In this document: piece by piece, positions 49,876 through 60,914 of the stretch
How the letters are laid out: each line of letters opens with the position of its first letter
Position numbering within the stretch: position 1 is the stretch's first letter
DNA from: Capnocytophaga sputigena
GTDB lineage: Bacteria > Bacteroidota > Bacteroidia > Flavobacteriales > Flavobacteriaceae
Direction: 5' to 3'
Length of the DNA stretch: 64,000 nucleotides
Assembly (NCBI RefSeq): GCF_900446695.1
Contig: NZ_UAVP01000008.1
Span: forward strand, 496,001-560,000
Notes under the pieces: generated by a model
What the model was told of the DNA's origin: nothing
Database searches by the model: none
Seen by the model: the letters and a program-made list of their open reading frames with translations, nothing else
Translations under genes and position numbers: made by a program

Positions 49876-51342
49876 ATGAAAAAATCACTTACCGCTTTAG
49901 CTCTGTTGTTAAATAGTTTGTGCTTTTCACAAGTATCCTCAGTTACTGACGATATAAGTTTGATACCTGCAGCAGATAAAGAAATTTCTCCTCTTGAACA
50001 CTGGGGATACATCAACCAAAAAGGCGCTTGGGTAATCCCACCGCAATTTAAAGATGCTTACTATTTTAGGGAAGAGTTAGCCCCCGTTGATTCAGGAGGT
50101 GTTTACAGAGATCTTTATAAGTTTGGCTTTATTGACAAAACAGGAAAATATGTCATCCCCCCTAAATACATAAGCGTTACTCATTTCTCAAACGGACTTG
50201 CTTTTGTAGTGCCCAAAGGTGGGAGTCCTACGTGTATAGACAAACAAGGTAACCCCCAATTCTCTTTAAAAAAAATACGTAAAGTGAGTATTTTTGTTGA
50301 AGATATGGCAGTGTTTTTAGCTGCCGACAGCGAAAAATGGGGATATCTCAACTCATCGGGCAAAGTGACTATCCCCGCACAATTTGAGGAAGCCGATCTT
50401 TTCTCAGAGGGTTTAGCTCTTGTAAAGAAAAATGGTAAGTGGGGCTATATCAATAAGAAAGGTGTGATGGTCATCAAGCCTCAATTTGAAAGAGCTAGTT
50501 ATTTTCAGGAAGGAATGGCTGTTGCACAAGACACAAACGGCGGGCTCTATGGTTATATTGACCATACAGGAAAATACGTAATCAAGCCCCAATTTAAAAA
50601 AGCAAGGGTATTTAACGAAGGTTTGGCTGTAGTATTTTTTGATAACAATCAAAGCTGCCTCATTGATGTAACGGGCAAAAGAGTAATTGAAAAACAGCCT
50701 TATGAAATAGATAATTTCAGCAGTAATATGGTTGGTTTTATGACTAAAGATTCCTTGTATGGCTATATCAACAAAAAAGGAGAGGAGGTTATCAAGCCTC
50801 AGTTCCAATGGATTTCTTATTTTCTCGGTGATATCGCCTTTGCCGATATTGGTGAAGACACTGGTATTATCGACAAAAAAGGACAGTTTATTGTCACTCC
50901 CACTACTTATGAGCATATAAAAATTCCTGGGGAATTCTATATGGTTGCCACTGATGACTATGATGCTACTAAATTTTTAGATAAGTTTTTTAATGATTTA
51001 AAATCGATGGCAAGCCCCAAGAGGGTAACCGACAAGCCTCAAGAGCTCACTTCTACCCTCTCTGTTGAAAAAGTAGAAAGAGAAAAGAATGCCAATGTTT
51101 ATCACATCAACTTTAAAAAAACGGGGTTGCTAACGGGTACCTCTATTGTAAACCAAATGAAGGAACTACTCAAAAGAAAATTCAAAGCGAAAGAGAGCAA
51201 AGACAGTAAAGCTAATTATGAGATTTTCTCAACTCAGAACTTACATTTTGTTTTTTTCGCAGATTTTTTTAATGTTATCGTTTGGGTCGCTCCCTCAAAA
51301 GAAGATTTTAAAGCCACTACCATAGGATGGTGGTACTATTAG
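49876..51342 (+). CDS. Exported WG-repeat protein
   Basis: 488 residues, signal peptide (LTALALLLNSLCFSQ). About eight WG repeats between residues 35 and 350 follow the WGYINKKGxxVIKPQFxxAxxFxEGLAxV pattern: EHWGYINQKGAWVIPPQF, GKWGYINKKGVMVIKPQFERASYFQEG, GGLYGYIDHTGKYVIKPQF, SLYGYINKKGEEVIKPQF. The last 110 residues are a separate alpha/beta domain (EKNANVYHINFKKTGLLTGTSIVNQMKELL). WG repeats form beta-rich scaffolds of unknown binding partner. It starts 19 bp after fabG but probably does a different job. No terminator was found before 51592. Confidence 0.85.
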   Translation: MKKSLTALALLLNSLCFSQVSSVTDDISLIPAADKEISPLEHWGYINQKGAWVIPPQFKDAYYFREELAPVDSGGVYRDLYKFGFIDKTGKYVIPPKYISVTHFSNGLAFVVPKGGSPTCIDKQGNPQFSLKKIRKVSIFVEDMAVFLAADSEKWGYLNSSGKVTIPAQFEEADLFSEGLALVKKNGKWGYINKKGVMVIKPQFERASYFQEGMAVAQDTNGGLYGYIDHTGKYVIKPQFKKARVFNEGLAVVFFDNNQSCLIDVTGKRVIEKQPYEIDNFSSNMVGFMTKDSLYGYINKKGEEVIKPQFQWISYFLGDIAFADIGEDTGIIDKKGQFIVTPTTYEHIKIPGEFYMVATDDYDATKFLDKFFNDLKSMASPKRVTDKPQELTSTLSVEKVEREKNANVYHINFKKTGLLTGTSIVNQMKELLKRKFKAKESKDSKANYEIFSTQNLHFVFFADFFNVIVWVAPSKEDFKATTIGWWYY

Positions 51343-51591
51343 GATTTAATCAAATAGATGATGATATACTACATAATCTTACTATAACTTGTATTTCTCA
51401 ACCTATAAGCAACAGTAGGCTACCTAAAATCATATTTTGATAAAGATTACAATCTAAGCAAAATACACCACTGTATGAATAAACTATATAACATTTTGGG
51501 AGATAAGGTACAAAGTATTAGTGCGTAAATATACAAAACATATATTAGACGAACAAGAATGGGGGCACATTGAAGAAGTTAAGAAAAGTAA
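51343..51591. other. Intergenic stretch with a coding-like scrap
   Basis: No complete gene. At 51525-51590 the plus strand reads KYTKHILDEQEWGHIEEVKK without a start, ending at the terminator of the opposite gene. It may be a decayed gene end. The rest is plain AT-rich DNA. Confidence 0.3.
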
Positions 51592-51630
51592 AAAAAAGGC
51601 TATTCAGCGGGATGCTGAACAGCCTTTTTT
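51592..51630 (-). terminator. Terminator of the giant adhesin gene
   Basis: AAAGGCTATTCAGC (about 51595-51607) pairs with GCTGAACAGCCTTT with one mismatch on the plus strand, a G-U pair on the minus strand; T-run on the minus side, 18 bp after the stop. Confidence 0.82.
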
Positions 51631-51647
51631 GTGCTTTATCCTTAGGG

Positions 51648-54600
51648 TTATTTCTTGAGATATAACCAACCTACTAAAGATTCTTTATTGTTATTACTAT
51701 CGTAATATTCAATTACATAATAGTAAGTTCCTTGTGGGAGTTTTTCGGCTTGTTCGATAGTTACACGTCCGTTAGAAATACCTCTAAATACGCGGGTAAC
51801 GTTGTCATAACCTTCAGTCTCAAAGACTTTCACGCCCCAACGGTTGTAGATACGTACCACATTGTTAGGATAACGCTCGATTCCTCCAATATGGAAATAA
51901 TCATTTTTGCCATCGCCATCTACCGACATACCATTGTAAGGCACGAGCTTATTCACTACCTCAATAGTAACCGTTGCTGAAGCGCAACCATCGGTGTTGC
52001 AAATTTCATACACAAAGGTATCAGTACCTTCAAAATTAGTATTCGGACGATATTCAATAGAACCATCTACATTCACCACTACTGTACCGTTGGCAGGGTT
52101 TGTTACCACATTAGGAGTGGTTGCTCCGTTAGGGGTATCGTTACCCAATACATTCACCACTACTGGGGTGTTGATAGCGGTTGTAGAATGATCGTCTACT
52201 GCTATTGGCAATACTGGGGTAGTGCTTGTTGTTGTGCCACTTATCGTTACTACGATGCTCGCTGTACTACATACCGTAGGACTTGCTACCGCGCATATCG
52301 TATAGCTTATTGTATGGGTACCCGCAGGGGTATTTGGTGCTACACTGATAGTTCCGTTAGGGTTCAAAGTGAAGCCTGTAGGAGTTGCTGTGTTCCAAGT
52401 GAGTGTTACAGAGCTGATACTTGGGTTCGGTACCCCATTCAACTTATCGTTAGTCAATACACTTGGTGTAGTGCCACCTGTGGTACTAGTGATAGTGGTT
52501 ACACCATCGTTCACAGCTTCAATAGTTGTTGGTGTTGCCACAGTAGGAACAAACACTTTTACAGTCACTGTGGTTGTAGCACAGTTATCAGGGTTCAAAC
52601 GCTCACAGATGCTGTATACTATCTCATAAGTACCTGATTTAGTACCCGAAGGTACAGTAACAGTACCATCGTTGTTGAGTGTAGGTGTTTTAGTCGCTCC
52701 TACTACATCAGTAGTGGTGGTTACTACCGTAAGGATTACATCAGTAGTGGTTGGCGTTTTAGTGCCTAATTTATCGTTGTCTAATACTGTACCTATAGTT
52801 GTTGTGGTGCTAGTACCATTGGTTACAGTGTAAGTATCAGCTTTAGCAACAATTGGCGTACTGCCTACTTTTACAGTGGCTGTGGCGGTTGCACAGTTAT
52901 CAGGGTTCAAACGCTCACAGATGCTATACACTATCTCGTAAGTACCCGATTTAGTTCCCGAAGGTACAGTAATAGTACCATTACTGTTGAGTGTAGGCGT
53001 TTTAGTAGCGCCTACTACATCAGTAGTGGTGGTTACCACTGTAAGAATTACATCGGTAGTTGTTGGCGTTTTAGTGCCTAATTTATCGTTGTCTAATACC
53101 GTTCCAGTGGTAGTAGTGGTGCTAGTACCATTGGTTACTGTATATGTATCTGGTTTAGCAACAATTGGCGTACTGCCTACTTTTACAGTGGCGGTAGCTG
53201 TTGCACAATTGTTAGGGTTCAAACGCTCACAGATGCTATACACTATCTCATAAGTACCCGATTTAGTTCCCGAAGGTACAGTAACAGTACCATCGTTGTT
53301 TAATGTAGGCGTTTTAGTAGCGCCTACTACATCAGTGGTGGTGGTTACTACGGTAAGGATGACATCGGTAGTGGTTGGCGTTTTAGTACCCAATTTATCA
53401 TTGTCTAATACCGTTCCAGTGGTAGTTGTCGTGCTAGTACCATTGGTTACGGTGTAAGTATCCACTTTAGCAACAATTGGCGTACTGCCTACTTTTACAG
53501 TCGCTGTGGTTGTAGCGCAGTTATCAGGGTTCAAACGCTCACAGATGCTATACACTATCTCGTAAGTACCTGATTTAGTACCCGAAGGTACAGTAACAGT
53601 ACCATCGTTGTTTAATGTAGGCGTTTTAGTCGCTCCTACTACATCAGTGGTGGTGGTTACTACCGTAAGAATCACATCGGTAGTGGTTGGCGTTTTAGTG
53701 CCTAATTTATCGTTGTCTAATACCGTTCCAGTGGTAGTTGTCGTGCTAGTACCATTGGTTACGGTGTAAGTATCAGCTTTGGCAACTATTGGTGTACTGC
53801 CTACTTTTACAGTCGCTGTGGCAGTTGCACAATTGTTAGGGTTCAAACGCTCACAGATGCTATACACTATCTCATAAGTGCCTGATTTAGTTCCCGAAGG
53901 TACAGTAACAGTACCATCGTTGTTTAATGTAGGCGTTTTAGTAGCGCCTACTACATCGGTGGTAGTGGTTACTACGGTAAGGATTACATCGGTAGTGGTT
54001 GGCGTTTTAGTACCCAATTTATCATTGTCTAATACCGTTCCAGTGGTAGTAGTGGTGCTAGTACCATCGGTTATTGTATAAGTATCGGCTTTGGCAACTA
54101 TTGGCGTACTATTTACTTTGATGACACTTGTTTTAGTTACTGTATTTCCTTGAGGGTCTTTTCCTACAAAGGTTACTGTTACTACTGATGTGTTGCACCA
54201 GTTCATTGGTTTTACAGCTGCAAAATCGTGAGTAAGCGTTGCTGTACCACAAGTATCGGTAACTGTAGCCTGACCAAGCCAGTTGTTTACTGTCGTATCG
54301 ATATTGGCAGCTGTACAAGTTACCGTTAAAGTTGCTGGTACTGTTAAACTTACCGTATTGCTGATGGTAACTGTTACGGCTACTTTATCTGTTTCGCAAG
54401 TAGCATTGAAACGACTTACGGTATAAGCATCAGTAGTGGTAAGTGCTTCATTGTTATTGGTTACCAAAGTGCCGTTTTTATAAACTCTTACGGTAGCGGT
54501 ATCAGTAGCTACTTTGGCTTTCAACTCGGCTACTGTAGCAGCAGCACAGAAAGTATAGGTTTTTCCGTTAGCTGGTTTTTCTAAAATATCAATTGGCAAT

Positions 54601-57600
54601 TCGCGCCACATCGATTGAGTAGGACAAGAAGCGTCAGTGAGTTTTAACCAACGTGTATTTTGTCCGGTTGAGAAAGTCCCTAAGTTGGTAAAGGTTACAG
54701 TAGTTCCTTTAGCAGCGGTTTTAGTCTCGATAACTGTACCTGTTTTGGTAGCATAAAGCTCATAAGTATAGTTATTTGCATCGTTGATACCATTCACTGC
54801 TTTCACTACTATTTTGCCAGTGCCTCCTTCACATTTGTAGCCTACATAAGTAGAACGATCTATATTCAGTAATACATCATCTACACTAATTGTAAAGGTG
54901 CGTACACAAGCTGTAGGTGAGTTAGCTATATAGTTATAGATTTCTCTTTCATCTTCGGCGTAAGCAAAGGTATACAACCCTGTAGAATTTTCATTGCGAG
55001 GCAACGTGAAATAAGTATTCAAAGTAGCAGCGTTATCCCTGCTATAAATAGCTCTTTGGTAGGTATTACCTGCATAAGTACCTGGTTGTTGAGGGGTAGT
55101 AGAAATATCGGCGGCATTTACACCCGCAGGTATTTTCACTAACCATACATACAAGTTCTGATTTTGGTTGTTTTTCTTCAACCAATCTTGTGCTGTATTC
55201 CCTTTGAAAGGATATACCTTTACTCCCGTACAAGCAACTTCTTTTTCAGGAGTAAGTGGTTTTTCGCTGTACTGAGGGTGTTCGATTGTTAGTAAATTTG
55301 CTTTTTTTCGTCTGCCATTTTCTACATAGTATGTTTGTCCACAAGGGTCTTCGATCTTGATTTTGTAATCGCCCTCAGGGAGAGACGAGAAGCCCGCAGC
55401 ATTTTGTACATTAAGAGTAGAAAGCAGATTGTAGGAGCTCGCATCTCTTGTGATGGTATAGCTTTCGCCCACTTTCAGTTTGTTAGGCTCATTGACATAG
55501 CCTGCTGGAGCACTCTCCAAGGTTACTTTATAGCCTTTGAGCGACAACAACACTCCATTTTCATCACGCAAGAAGCCTTGTATATACATCTCTGTTCTTT
55601 CGGGGTGACCGAAACATCTCTTTATCTCTGCATATTGCCCATCGGGTCTATAGGCAGCTTTCGCCTGATTGAAACTGCGCGCTATTGTGGTTACCGATTG
55701 TGTATCGGGGGCTGCCGCTTTCACCGTTACGCTGTATTTCTCATTAGGGTTGATAGGATTACCATTGAGGTTTGTGATATCAATAATAGCATTTGCAACA
55801 TTGGTACTACCTGAAGCTACCACTTGTCCTGCCTCATTTTTCACCTCGTAAGTAATAGGTTTACAAACTATCACGGTTCTATCTAACGAAATCTTAATCG
55901 TAGGCGCAGTACAACTACCGCCGTAAGCCATCTTCATTGTAAGCATACGCGTATCGCCAAATTCGATAGGCGCTGATACCCCACAAGAAGGTTGTCCTTT
56001 GATGCGGAAGTAGAACTTAGGTTTTTTATTAGCAATAGCCAAATCGGCATAGTTTCTACCAAAGGCAGCCAAATCGTAATAAATCACTTTAGGCTGACTG
56101 CTGGTGATACCCGCTGGCAATGAATACACTTCACGCCAATAGCTATCAGGAATTTGAGATGCGTCAGTCCAGCCTTTGTCGGTCATATCTTGTGGAGATA
56201 CGGCTGTATATTCAAAGAACTGTTTAGCAATCGCTTCATTTTGGAAATACGCATTGATGTCGATACCTCCTGCACGAGCCTGAGAGTTTCTCAAATTGGC
56301 ATAATTACAATCATTGATATCAACATAAGGTCCTGCATCGAAGTTATCGCGTATAGGGAAATTACTTGTTAATTCGGTAATTGTTTGTCCTATCTCTTGT
56401 GAAACTCCACATTTTACGAGTCTTGCTTTATACGTTCCCTTAGGGATATTATTTTGGGTAAGCCATACAAAAGGGACATTGCCTTCTTTATTGTCTTTGG
56501 TAATAGTAAAGGTGCGTGATCCTGTATAGCCCGCAGGCACCTCTGTAAGTTCTACCACATAACTTTGTCCAGCAACAGCATTTTGCACTTGAAAACGCAA
56601 CTGACCAGATGGCACACATTTGAGTGTTTTAGAGAAAGGTGTAGAGAAAACAAGTGTTTCATTGCCCGAAGCGCCTTGTGTTACTGCCACGGCTACTCTA
56701 TCGCTCTCACAAGTTCCATTTTTCTGCGCTACATAGTAAGTGGTACCCGCTACCAAAGGTGTTGTTTTTGCCAAAGGTGTTACATCAGTAGCTGTAGCAT
56801 ACCATACGATGTTAGCGCCTTGCGGTTGCAAAGAGGCTATGGTTTGGTTAGTGCCGGAACATAGCACTTGTGTTTTTTGAGCTACCGTGAAATTAGCAAG
56901 AGAAGCATCTGCATATACTCTTATAGGGTATACATTAGAAACACATTTACCCGCAGCTTCTACTGTAAACGTATATTTCTCAGATCCTAAATACATTAAA
57001 GTATTACCATTCAAAGTTCCTTGGAATGCTTGGCTATATACTTTTACTACTGTAGTTGCACCATACTTACCTTTGAGATAATCTTCTACCTTTTTGTAAG
57101 GCACACCAAGCCCTCCCCAATCTCTCTCATACTCACAAGTCACAAAAGTTTCAATAGTAGCAACTGTACGCTCTGACAAAGTAAGTATTATATTAGCAGG
57201 AGTTGTCTCACAAGCTCCTACTAAATAAGTATAAGTATAGGGCGTACCTTCTTGCAACACATAGTCATCTGTTAGTTTTTGAGTTCCATTGTATATGACT
57301 ATTTTTTCTTGATTATTTTTATCTATGTTTTGCTTGAGTTCTCCTACAATAGCGCCTTTACACAAAGCAACAGCTTTATCAGGCTTTGCTCCTGTTGGTA
57401 TACGTGTTAGCTTATACAAAGAAGGAATAGGAGTGAAACAACTCTTCTCATTATTGATTCTTATTCTTAGGTAATATTGTTTTGTTTCTCCTTCACTAAG
57501 TGTTACAGAAGTTGCTGTAAGCTTATTTGTTCTATTTCTTGCATCATTTTCTGTAGCATACCATTCAAAAAGATATTGCTCAGGTTTGGCTAATATAAAC

Positions 57601-60600
57601 CAATCCGGATATGCCTTTTGCCCTAACTTCTGTAATTCCTCAAAAGTAAAGGAAGGAGCACATACTTCGATCTGAAAATTACCAAAAGTTGAATAGGCAC
57701 GGACATCCAGAGTTGCCTCTGCTTCTTTCAGTACGCCACAATCTGTTTTTATCCTATAAACAAAGGTATGTTTTCCTATATGAGTCGCATCAAGATTTAT
57801 TTTTCCTTCTCTACTTACTGAAATCAACCCTGCTTTGTCTACTATCTCAGTATAAACACCTACAGGAGGAGTAGTAGGAACATTGCTAAATAGCTGACTC
57901 ACATTATATTCTGTTATGTTAGAGTTAGGCACTATACAAGCCTCCATATCATGAGGAGTAGGTGCTTGATAGCTTTGTGAGAGTGTAGGCACAGCATTAA
58001 AGCGAATACTATCCATTCCATTCAAATTGTTCTCTATACAGTTCTTCACCAAAGGATCGGTCACATTGGTAAGAGTGAGTTTTACAGCAAATTCTTTATC
58101 TAAATCATCTTGTGTAAGGTGCTCTATCACCAGTTGATGATCAGTACTTAATATAGTGGCTGGATTATCTTTTCTATACCATGCATAAGTAAGTCCTTCT
58201 ATTTTAGGTAGAGAGACTATTCCTTTAGCATTCAAACAGTAAAACTGCTGATTTTTCTCTATATTAAAGGGCTGAATATTAGAAAGGGTCTCATCAATAC
58301 TCTTCTCAACATTACAAGCATCCTTCACAATAAATTTGTACCGTGCTGATGCATTTGTCTCATCTATATTGATAAAGAAATTATTATTTCCATTAACTTT
58401 ATCAATTACTGTCGTTACTTTGTTGGTAACCCCTCCTACTATTTGATCCTCCTCTTTTGATTTTAAAACGTAGGAATAAGGAGGTGTACCTCCTTGTGGA
58501 GTGATTACAATGTGATATTTCTGAGTACCTCCAACCGCTGAACAATCCAAACGAGTTATGGTAGGAACTCTCATTTCTCCTTTGCTTATCTCTCGTTCGT
58601 CTATCACTTTAGGACAATCAATTGTAGCGCCTTGATCTCGAGAGATTGCGCGTATCACTCTAAATTTACCTCCCTGAAAGAAAGTAACTCTATGGTTATT
58701 AGTATTATCTAGAGTAAGAATTGTCTTAGTTTGCCCTGCTGTTTTTAGTGGTTCCCACACTTGTTCCTTAGGATTATATATTTCTATGATATATACAATC
58801 CCTGAAGGAGCATAAGCTGTAGTTTTTCTTATAATAGAAACTGTAGTTTGACAATTTTGCTCTTCCCATTTTAGTTCTGTATTGTCAGTACCTCTGACTT
58901 CTATTTTCCCCTCATCTGTAAGATTACAAGCATCTGTATAGCGTACTTTATAATCTCCTGGAGGAAGCTTAATCTCCCATCTCTCCTGTCCTGTTTTATA
59001 AGCATCTGTAAGAGTAAAAGGTAAAGTTACAGGCACCAAGGATTTGTAATCTGGATAAGCACTATTCTTAGTATAAGAAAGAATCTCTACCTTAGAAAGA
59101 GAACTTGTATAACTTCTTTTTTGGAATATAACATTCTTCCATAGAGCCGTAGGATCAGGATTACCATTATTATCAGTACAACTAGCATATACTTTGTAAT
59201 CAACCTCCAAATTAGCGGTTGATTTGTATCCAGATCTCGATAAATCTCTTGTTTTTCCACTACACTCATCTACAATCTTAAACTTATAATTAAAACCTTC
59301 TGTAATAAATTCAGGATTGAGTAATGTTTGAGAACTTGTATCAGGAAAAAATTTCACCCATTTGCCTTGCAATAAAGGATTAGTAGAATTTACCTTATAA
59401 AATCCTGCCGCTGCATAATCAAAGCCTGCAGGTGCTTCTTCCAATATCACATAGTAATTGCGTAGAAGAGCGTTATCATTAGCTGATAGTACCATCCTTT
59501 TAGTTCTACATCCTGTGGCATTAGGCAGGTTAGAATCCATTATATATACCTGATCAATAGGTAAATATACTGTATCTGACACTTTTTCATTCAAGTTGTG
59601 TATTTTTCCACAAAGGGTATACGTCCCCTTTACTTTCCACTTACCTGATTCAGCAGGAATTTTATTCTGTATTACTTTTTGTGAGATAAGTTTCAATTCA
59701 TCTCGTTCTCCCCAAAAGTACTCTGTAAACTCTTGTTTGTTATTGGCTCTTATATGAATAGGATATATTCTACCTGTAGGAGATTCTATTTGCAAATCAA
59801 ACTCTATAGGATAAGTAAACGTATTTGCCTTTATAATATTTTCTATATTTTTAGCGGCAAAACTTATATTTATCTCTTTCATATAGGGACACCCTGCTTT
59901 TGCTGTAAAATATAGGATTTTTTCTATATTAAGCGCAGAAAGGGTAGCCGAGAGATTTATCGGACGAGTAAGTGCATTCCCTCCTGTACCTGTACCACAA
60001 TTGTCATTCACCCTTACACTATACTCATCTGGAGAGAGATTACTGAAGATAGGCGATAGCTGTGCAGAACGTACAATTGCATTATTCTTATCATACAAAG
60101 TAAAGAATAAAGGAGCCGTATTGGTCACATTTCTCCCATTTTCATCCTTGGTAGTATCTACATAAATAACCTGCCTACCTGAACAAGCATCAGGTATAGC
60201 TTTAAGAGAAAACTTTACAGGTTTTACTTCATTTCTTATATTTACAGAAACGGATTGTAGCTCCTTATTAGTAGTTTTATGTACTGCTTTTATGGTATAG
60301 TACCCAGCTGAAAGACTGGTATAATCAGGCTGACTCAGTTCTACAAAAGCGCCATTGCCTTTCTTTGCAAAAAACTTATAATCACCTGTACTACCATTGA
60401 CTATATTAATATGTATCGCACCAGCATTGGTACACCATTCTTCCTCTACACTCAAAGATAGTTTAGGGGTAGTTCCTTTATCAGGAAGGATAGATTTTTC
60501 AAAATTAAAATGATTAGGCTTAGAGAATGTACAAGCTCCATTTTCAGCTTTTAGATAAAATTTACGATTATCATCTACCTTCCCTACTGGAATTTCGATA

Positions 60601-60872
60601 GTGAGTTCCTCAGGCACTCCTGTATAGAGCTTGCTATAAGCCACACCTGTTGACTTATCTATAAATGAATAGGTAGTACCTTTCAGAGGATTTTTAATGA
60701 AGAAAGAAGCATTACTGCTTTTGGTTACCTCTTTATAGTAATAAATATGGGTGTTTTCCAACCCTTTTAGTACGTTTTCATCGCACGTTTGTGCGTTCAA
60801 ATTAACGAAAGATAGGCTATAAATTCCTATCAACAAGTATTTTACAAAAAAAATACTACTAAGTTTTTTCAT
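51648..60872 (-). CDS. Giant T9SS type B surface protein with five tandem 104-residue repeats
   Basis: 3074 residues. Signal peptide (YLLIGIYSLSFVNLNAQ). Residues about 30-2150 are a long series of beta-rich Ig/SprB-like modules, each with a Cys-bounded pattern. A HYR-like module (about 2180-2255, TVTDTCGTATLTHDFA) precedes five near-identical 104-residue repeats (2256-2775). A cadherin-like VLGNDTPNG module follows. The end is a type B sorting domain (NGMSVDGDGKNDYFHIGGIERYPNNVVRIYNRWG ... GTYYYVIEYY). This routes it through the T9SS to the surface, where SprB-like proteins serve gliding or adhesion. Its own promoter and terminator make it monocistronic. No SprF partner gene lies next to it. 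Confidence 0.9.
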   Translation of the reverse strand: MKKLSSIFFVKYLLIGIYSLSFVNLNAQTCDENVLKGLENTHIYYYKEVTKSSNASFFIKNPLKGTTYSFIDKSTGVAYSKLYTGVPEELTIEIPVGKVDDNRKFYLKAENGACTFSKPNHFNFEKSILPDKGTTPKLSLSVEEEWCTNAGAIHINIVNGSTGDYKFFAKKGNGAFVELSQPDYTSLSAGYYTIKAVHKTTNKELQSVSVNIRNEVKPVKFSLKAIPDACSGRQVIYVDTTKDENGRNVTNTAPLFFTLYDKNNAIVRSAQLSPIFSNLSPDEYSVRVNDNCGTGTGGNALTRPINLSATLSALNIEKILYFTAKAGCPYMKEINISFAAKNIENIIKANTFTYPIEFDLQIESPTGRIYPIHIRANNKQEFTEYFWGERDELKLISQKVIQNKIPAESGKWKVKGTYTLCGKIHNLNEKVSDTVYLPIDQVYIMDSNLPNATGCRTKRMVLSANDNALLRNYYVILEEAPAGFDYAAAGFYKVNSTNPLLQGKWVKFFPDTSSQTLLNPEFITEGFNYKFKIVDECSGKTRDLSRSGYKSTANLEVDYKVYASCTDNNGNPDPTALWKNVIFQKRSYTSSLSKVEILSYTKNSAYPDYKSLVPVTLPFTLTDAYKTGQERWEIKLPPGDYKVRYTDACNLTDEGKIEVRGTDNTELKWEEQNCQTTVSIIRKTTAYAPSGIVYIIEIYNPKEQVWEPLKTAGQTKTILTLDNTNNHRVTFFQGGKFRVIRAISRDQGATIDCPKVIDEREISKGEMRVPTITRLDCSAVGGTQKYHIVITPQGGTPPYSYVLKSKEEDQIVGGVTNKVTTVIDKVNGNNNFFINIDETNASARYKFIVKDACNVEKSIDETLSNIQPFNIEKNQQFYCLNAKGIVSLPKIEGLTYAWYRKDNPATILSTDHQLVIEHLTQDDLDKEFAVKLTLTNVTDPLVKNCIENNLNGMDSIRFNAVPTLSQSYQAPTPHDMEACIVPNSNITEYNVSQLFSNVPTTPPVGVYTEIVDKAGLISVSREGKINLDATHIGKHTFVYRIKTDCGVLKEAEATLDVRAYSTFGNFQIEVCAPSFTFEELQKLGQKAYPDWFILAKPEQYLFEWYATENDARNRTNKLTATSVTLSEGETKQYYLRIRINNEKSCFTPIPSLYKLTRIPTGAKPDKAVALCKGAIVGELKQNIDKNNQEKIVIYNGTQKLTDDYVLQEGTPYTYTYLVGACETTPANIILTLSERTVATIETFVTCEYERDWGGLGVPYKKVEDYLKGKYGATTVVKVYSQAFQGTLNGNTLMYLGSEKYTFTVEAAGKCVSNVYPIRVYADASLANFTVAQKTQVLCSGTNQTIASLQPQGANIVWYATATDVTPLAKTTPLVAGTTYYVAQKNGTCESDRVAVAVTQGASGNETLVFSTPFSKTLKCVPSGQLRFQVQNAVAGQSYVVELTEVPAGYTGSRTFTITKDNKEGNVPFVWLTQNNIPKGTYKARLVKCGVSQEIGQTITELTSNFPIRDNFDAGPYVDINDCNYANLRNSQARAGGIDINAYFQNEAIAKQFFEYTAVSPQDMTDKGWTDASQIPDSYWREVYSLPAGITSSQPKVIYYDLAAFGRNYADLAIANKKPKFYFRIKGQPSCGVSAPIEFGDTRMLTMKMAYGGSCTAPTIKISLDRTVIVCKPITYEVKNEAGQVVASGSTNVANAIIDITNLNGNPINPNEKYSVTVKAAAPDTQSVTTIARSFNQAKAAYRPDGQYAEIKRCFGHPERTEMYIQGFLRDENGVLLSLKGYKVTLESAPAGYVNEPNKLKVGESYTITRDASSYNLLSTLNVQNAAGFSSLPEGDYKIKIEDPCGQTYYVENGRRKKANLLTIEHPQYSEKPLTPEKEVACTGVKVYPFKGNTAQDWLKKNNQNQNLYVWLVKIPAGVNAADISTTPQQPGTYAGNTYQRAIYSRDNAATLNTYFTLPRNENSTGLYTFAYAEDEREIYNYIANSPTACVRTFTISVDDVLLNIDRSTYVGYKCEGGTGKIVVKAVNGINDANNYTYELYATKTGTVIETKTAAKGTTVTFTNLGTFSTGQNTRWLKLTDASCPTQSMWRELPIDILEKPANGKTYTFCAAATVAELKAKVATDTATVRVYKNGTLVTNNNEALTTTDAYTVSRFNATCETDKVAVTVTISNTVSLTVPATLTVTCTAANIDTTVNNWLGQATVTDTCGTATLTHDFAAVKPMNWCNTSVVTVTFVGKDPQGNTVTKTSVIKVNSTPIVAKADTYTITDGTSTTTTTGTVLDNDKLGTKTPTTTDVILTVVTTTTDVVGATKTPTLNNDGTVTVPSGTKSGTYEIVYSICERLNPNNCATATATVKVGSTPIVAKADTYTVTNGTSTTTTTGTVLDNDKLGTKTPTTTDVILTVVTTTTDVVGATKTPTLNNDGTVTVPSGTKSGTYEIVYSICERLNPDNCATTTATVKVGSTPIVAKVDTYTVTNGTSTTTTTGTVLDNDKLGTKTPTTTDVILTVVTTTTDVVGATKTPTLNNDGTVTVPSGTKSGTYEIVYSICERLNPNNCATATATVKVGSTPIVAKPDTYTVTNGTSTTTTTGTVLDNDKLGTKTPTTTDVILTVVTTTTDVVGATKTPTLNSNGTITVPSGTKSGTYEIVYSICERLNPDNCATATATVKVGSTPIVAKADTYTVTNGTSTTTTIGTVLDNDKLGTKTPTTTDVILTVVTTTTDVVGATKTPTLNNDGTVTVPSGTKSGTYEIVYSICERLNPDNCATTTVTVKVFVPTVATPTTIEAVNDGVTTITSTTGGTTPSVLTNDKLNGVPNPSISSVTLTWNTATPTGFTLNPNGTISVAPNTPAGTHTISYTICAVASPTVCSTASIVVTISGTTTSTTPVLPIAVDDHSTTAINTPVVVNVLGNDTPNGATTPNVVTNPANGTVVVNVDGSIEYRPNTNFEGTDTFVYEICNTDGCASATVTIEVVNKLVPYNGMSVDGDGKNDYFHIGGIERYPNNVVRIYNRWGVKVFETEGYDNVTRVFRGISNGRVTIEQAEKLPQGTYYYVIEYYDSNNNKESLVGWLYLKK
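52548..54107 (-). repeat. Five 312-bp tandem repeats inside the giant adhesin gene
   Basis: The marker TTCAAACGCTCACAGATGCT starts at 52594, 52906, 53218, 53530 and 53842, exactly 312 bp apart. Each copy encodes TPIVAKADTYTVTNGTS ... GTVLDNDKLG ... NCATATATVKVGS with only a few changes (for example LNPDNC/LNPNNC, VAKAD/VAKVD/VAKPD). The near-identity at DNA level implies recent expansion or continuing homogenisation. Confidence 0.95.
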
Positions 60873-60914
60873 TATTGAGTGGTTAAAATTACTATTTCAG
60901 TGATTATCGGGCGG

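Noticed and set aside
52987-54081. Open V/T-rich frames on the plus strand across the adhesin repeats
   Set aside because: They recur with the 312-bp period and are translations of the complement of T-rich repeat codons.
52548-54107. CRISPR-like periodic repeat
   Set aside because: The repeat unit is 312 bp and coding, with no short repeats and unique spacers; no cas genes in the window.
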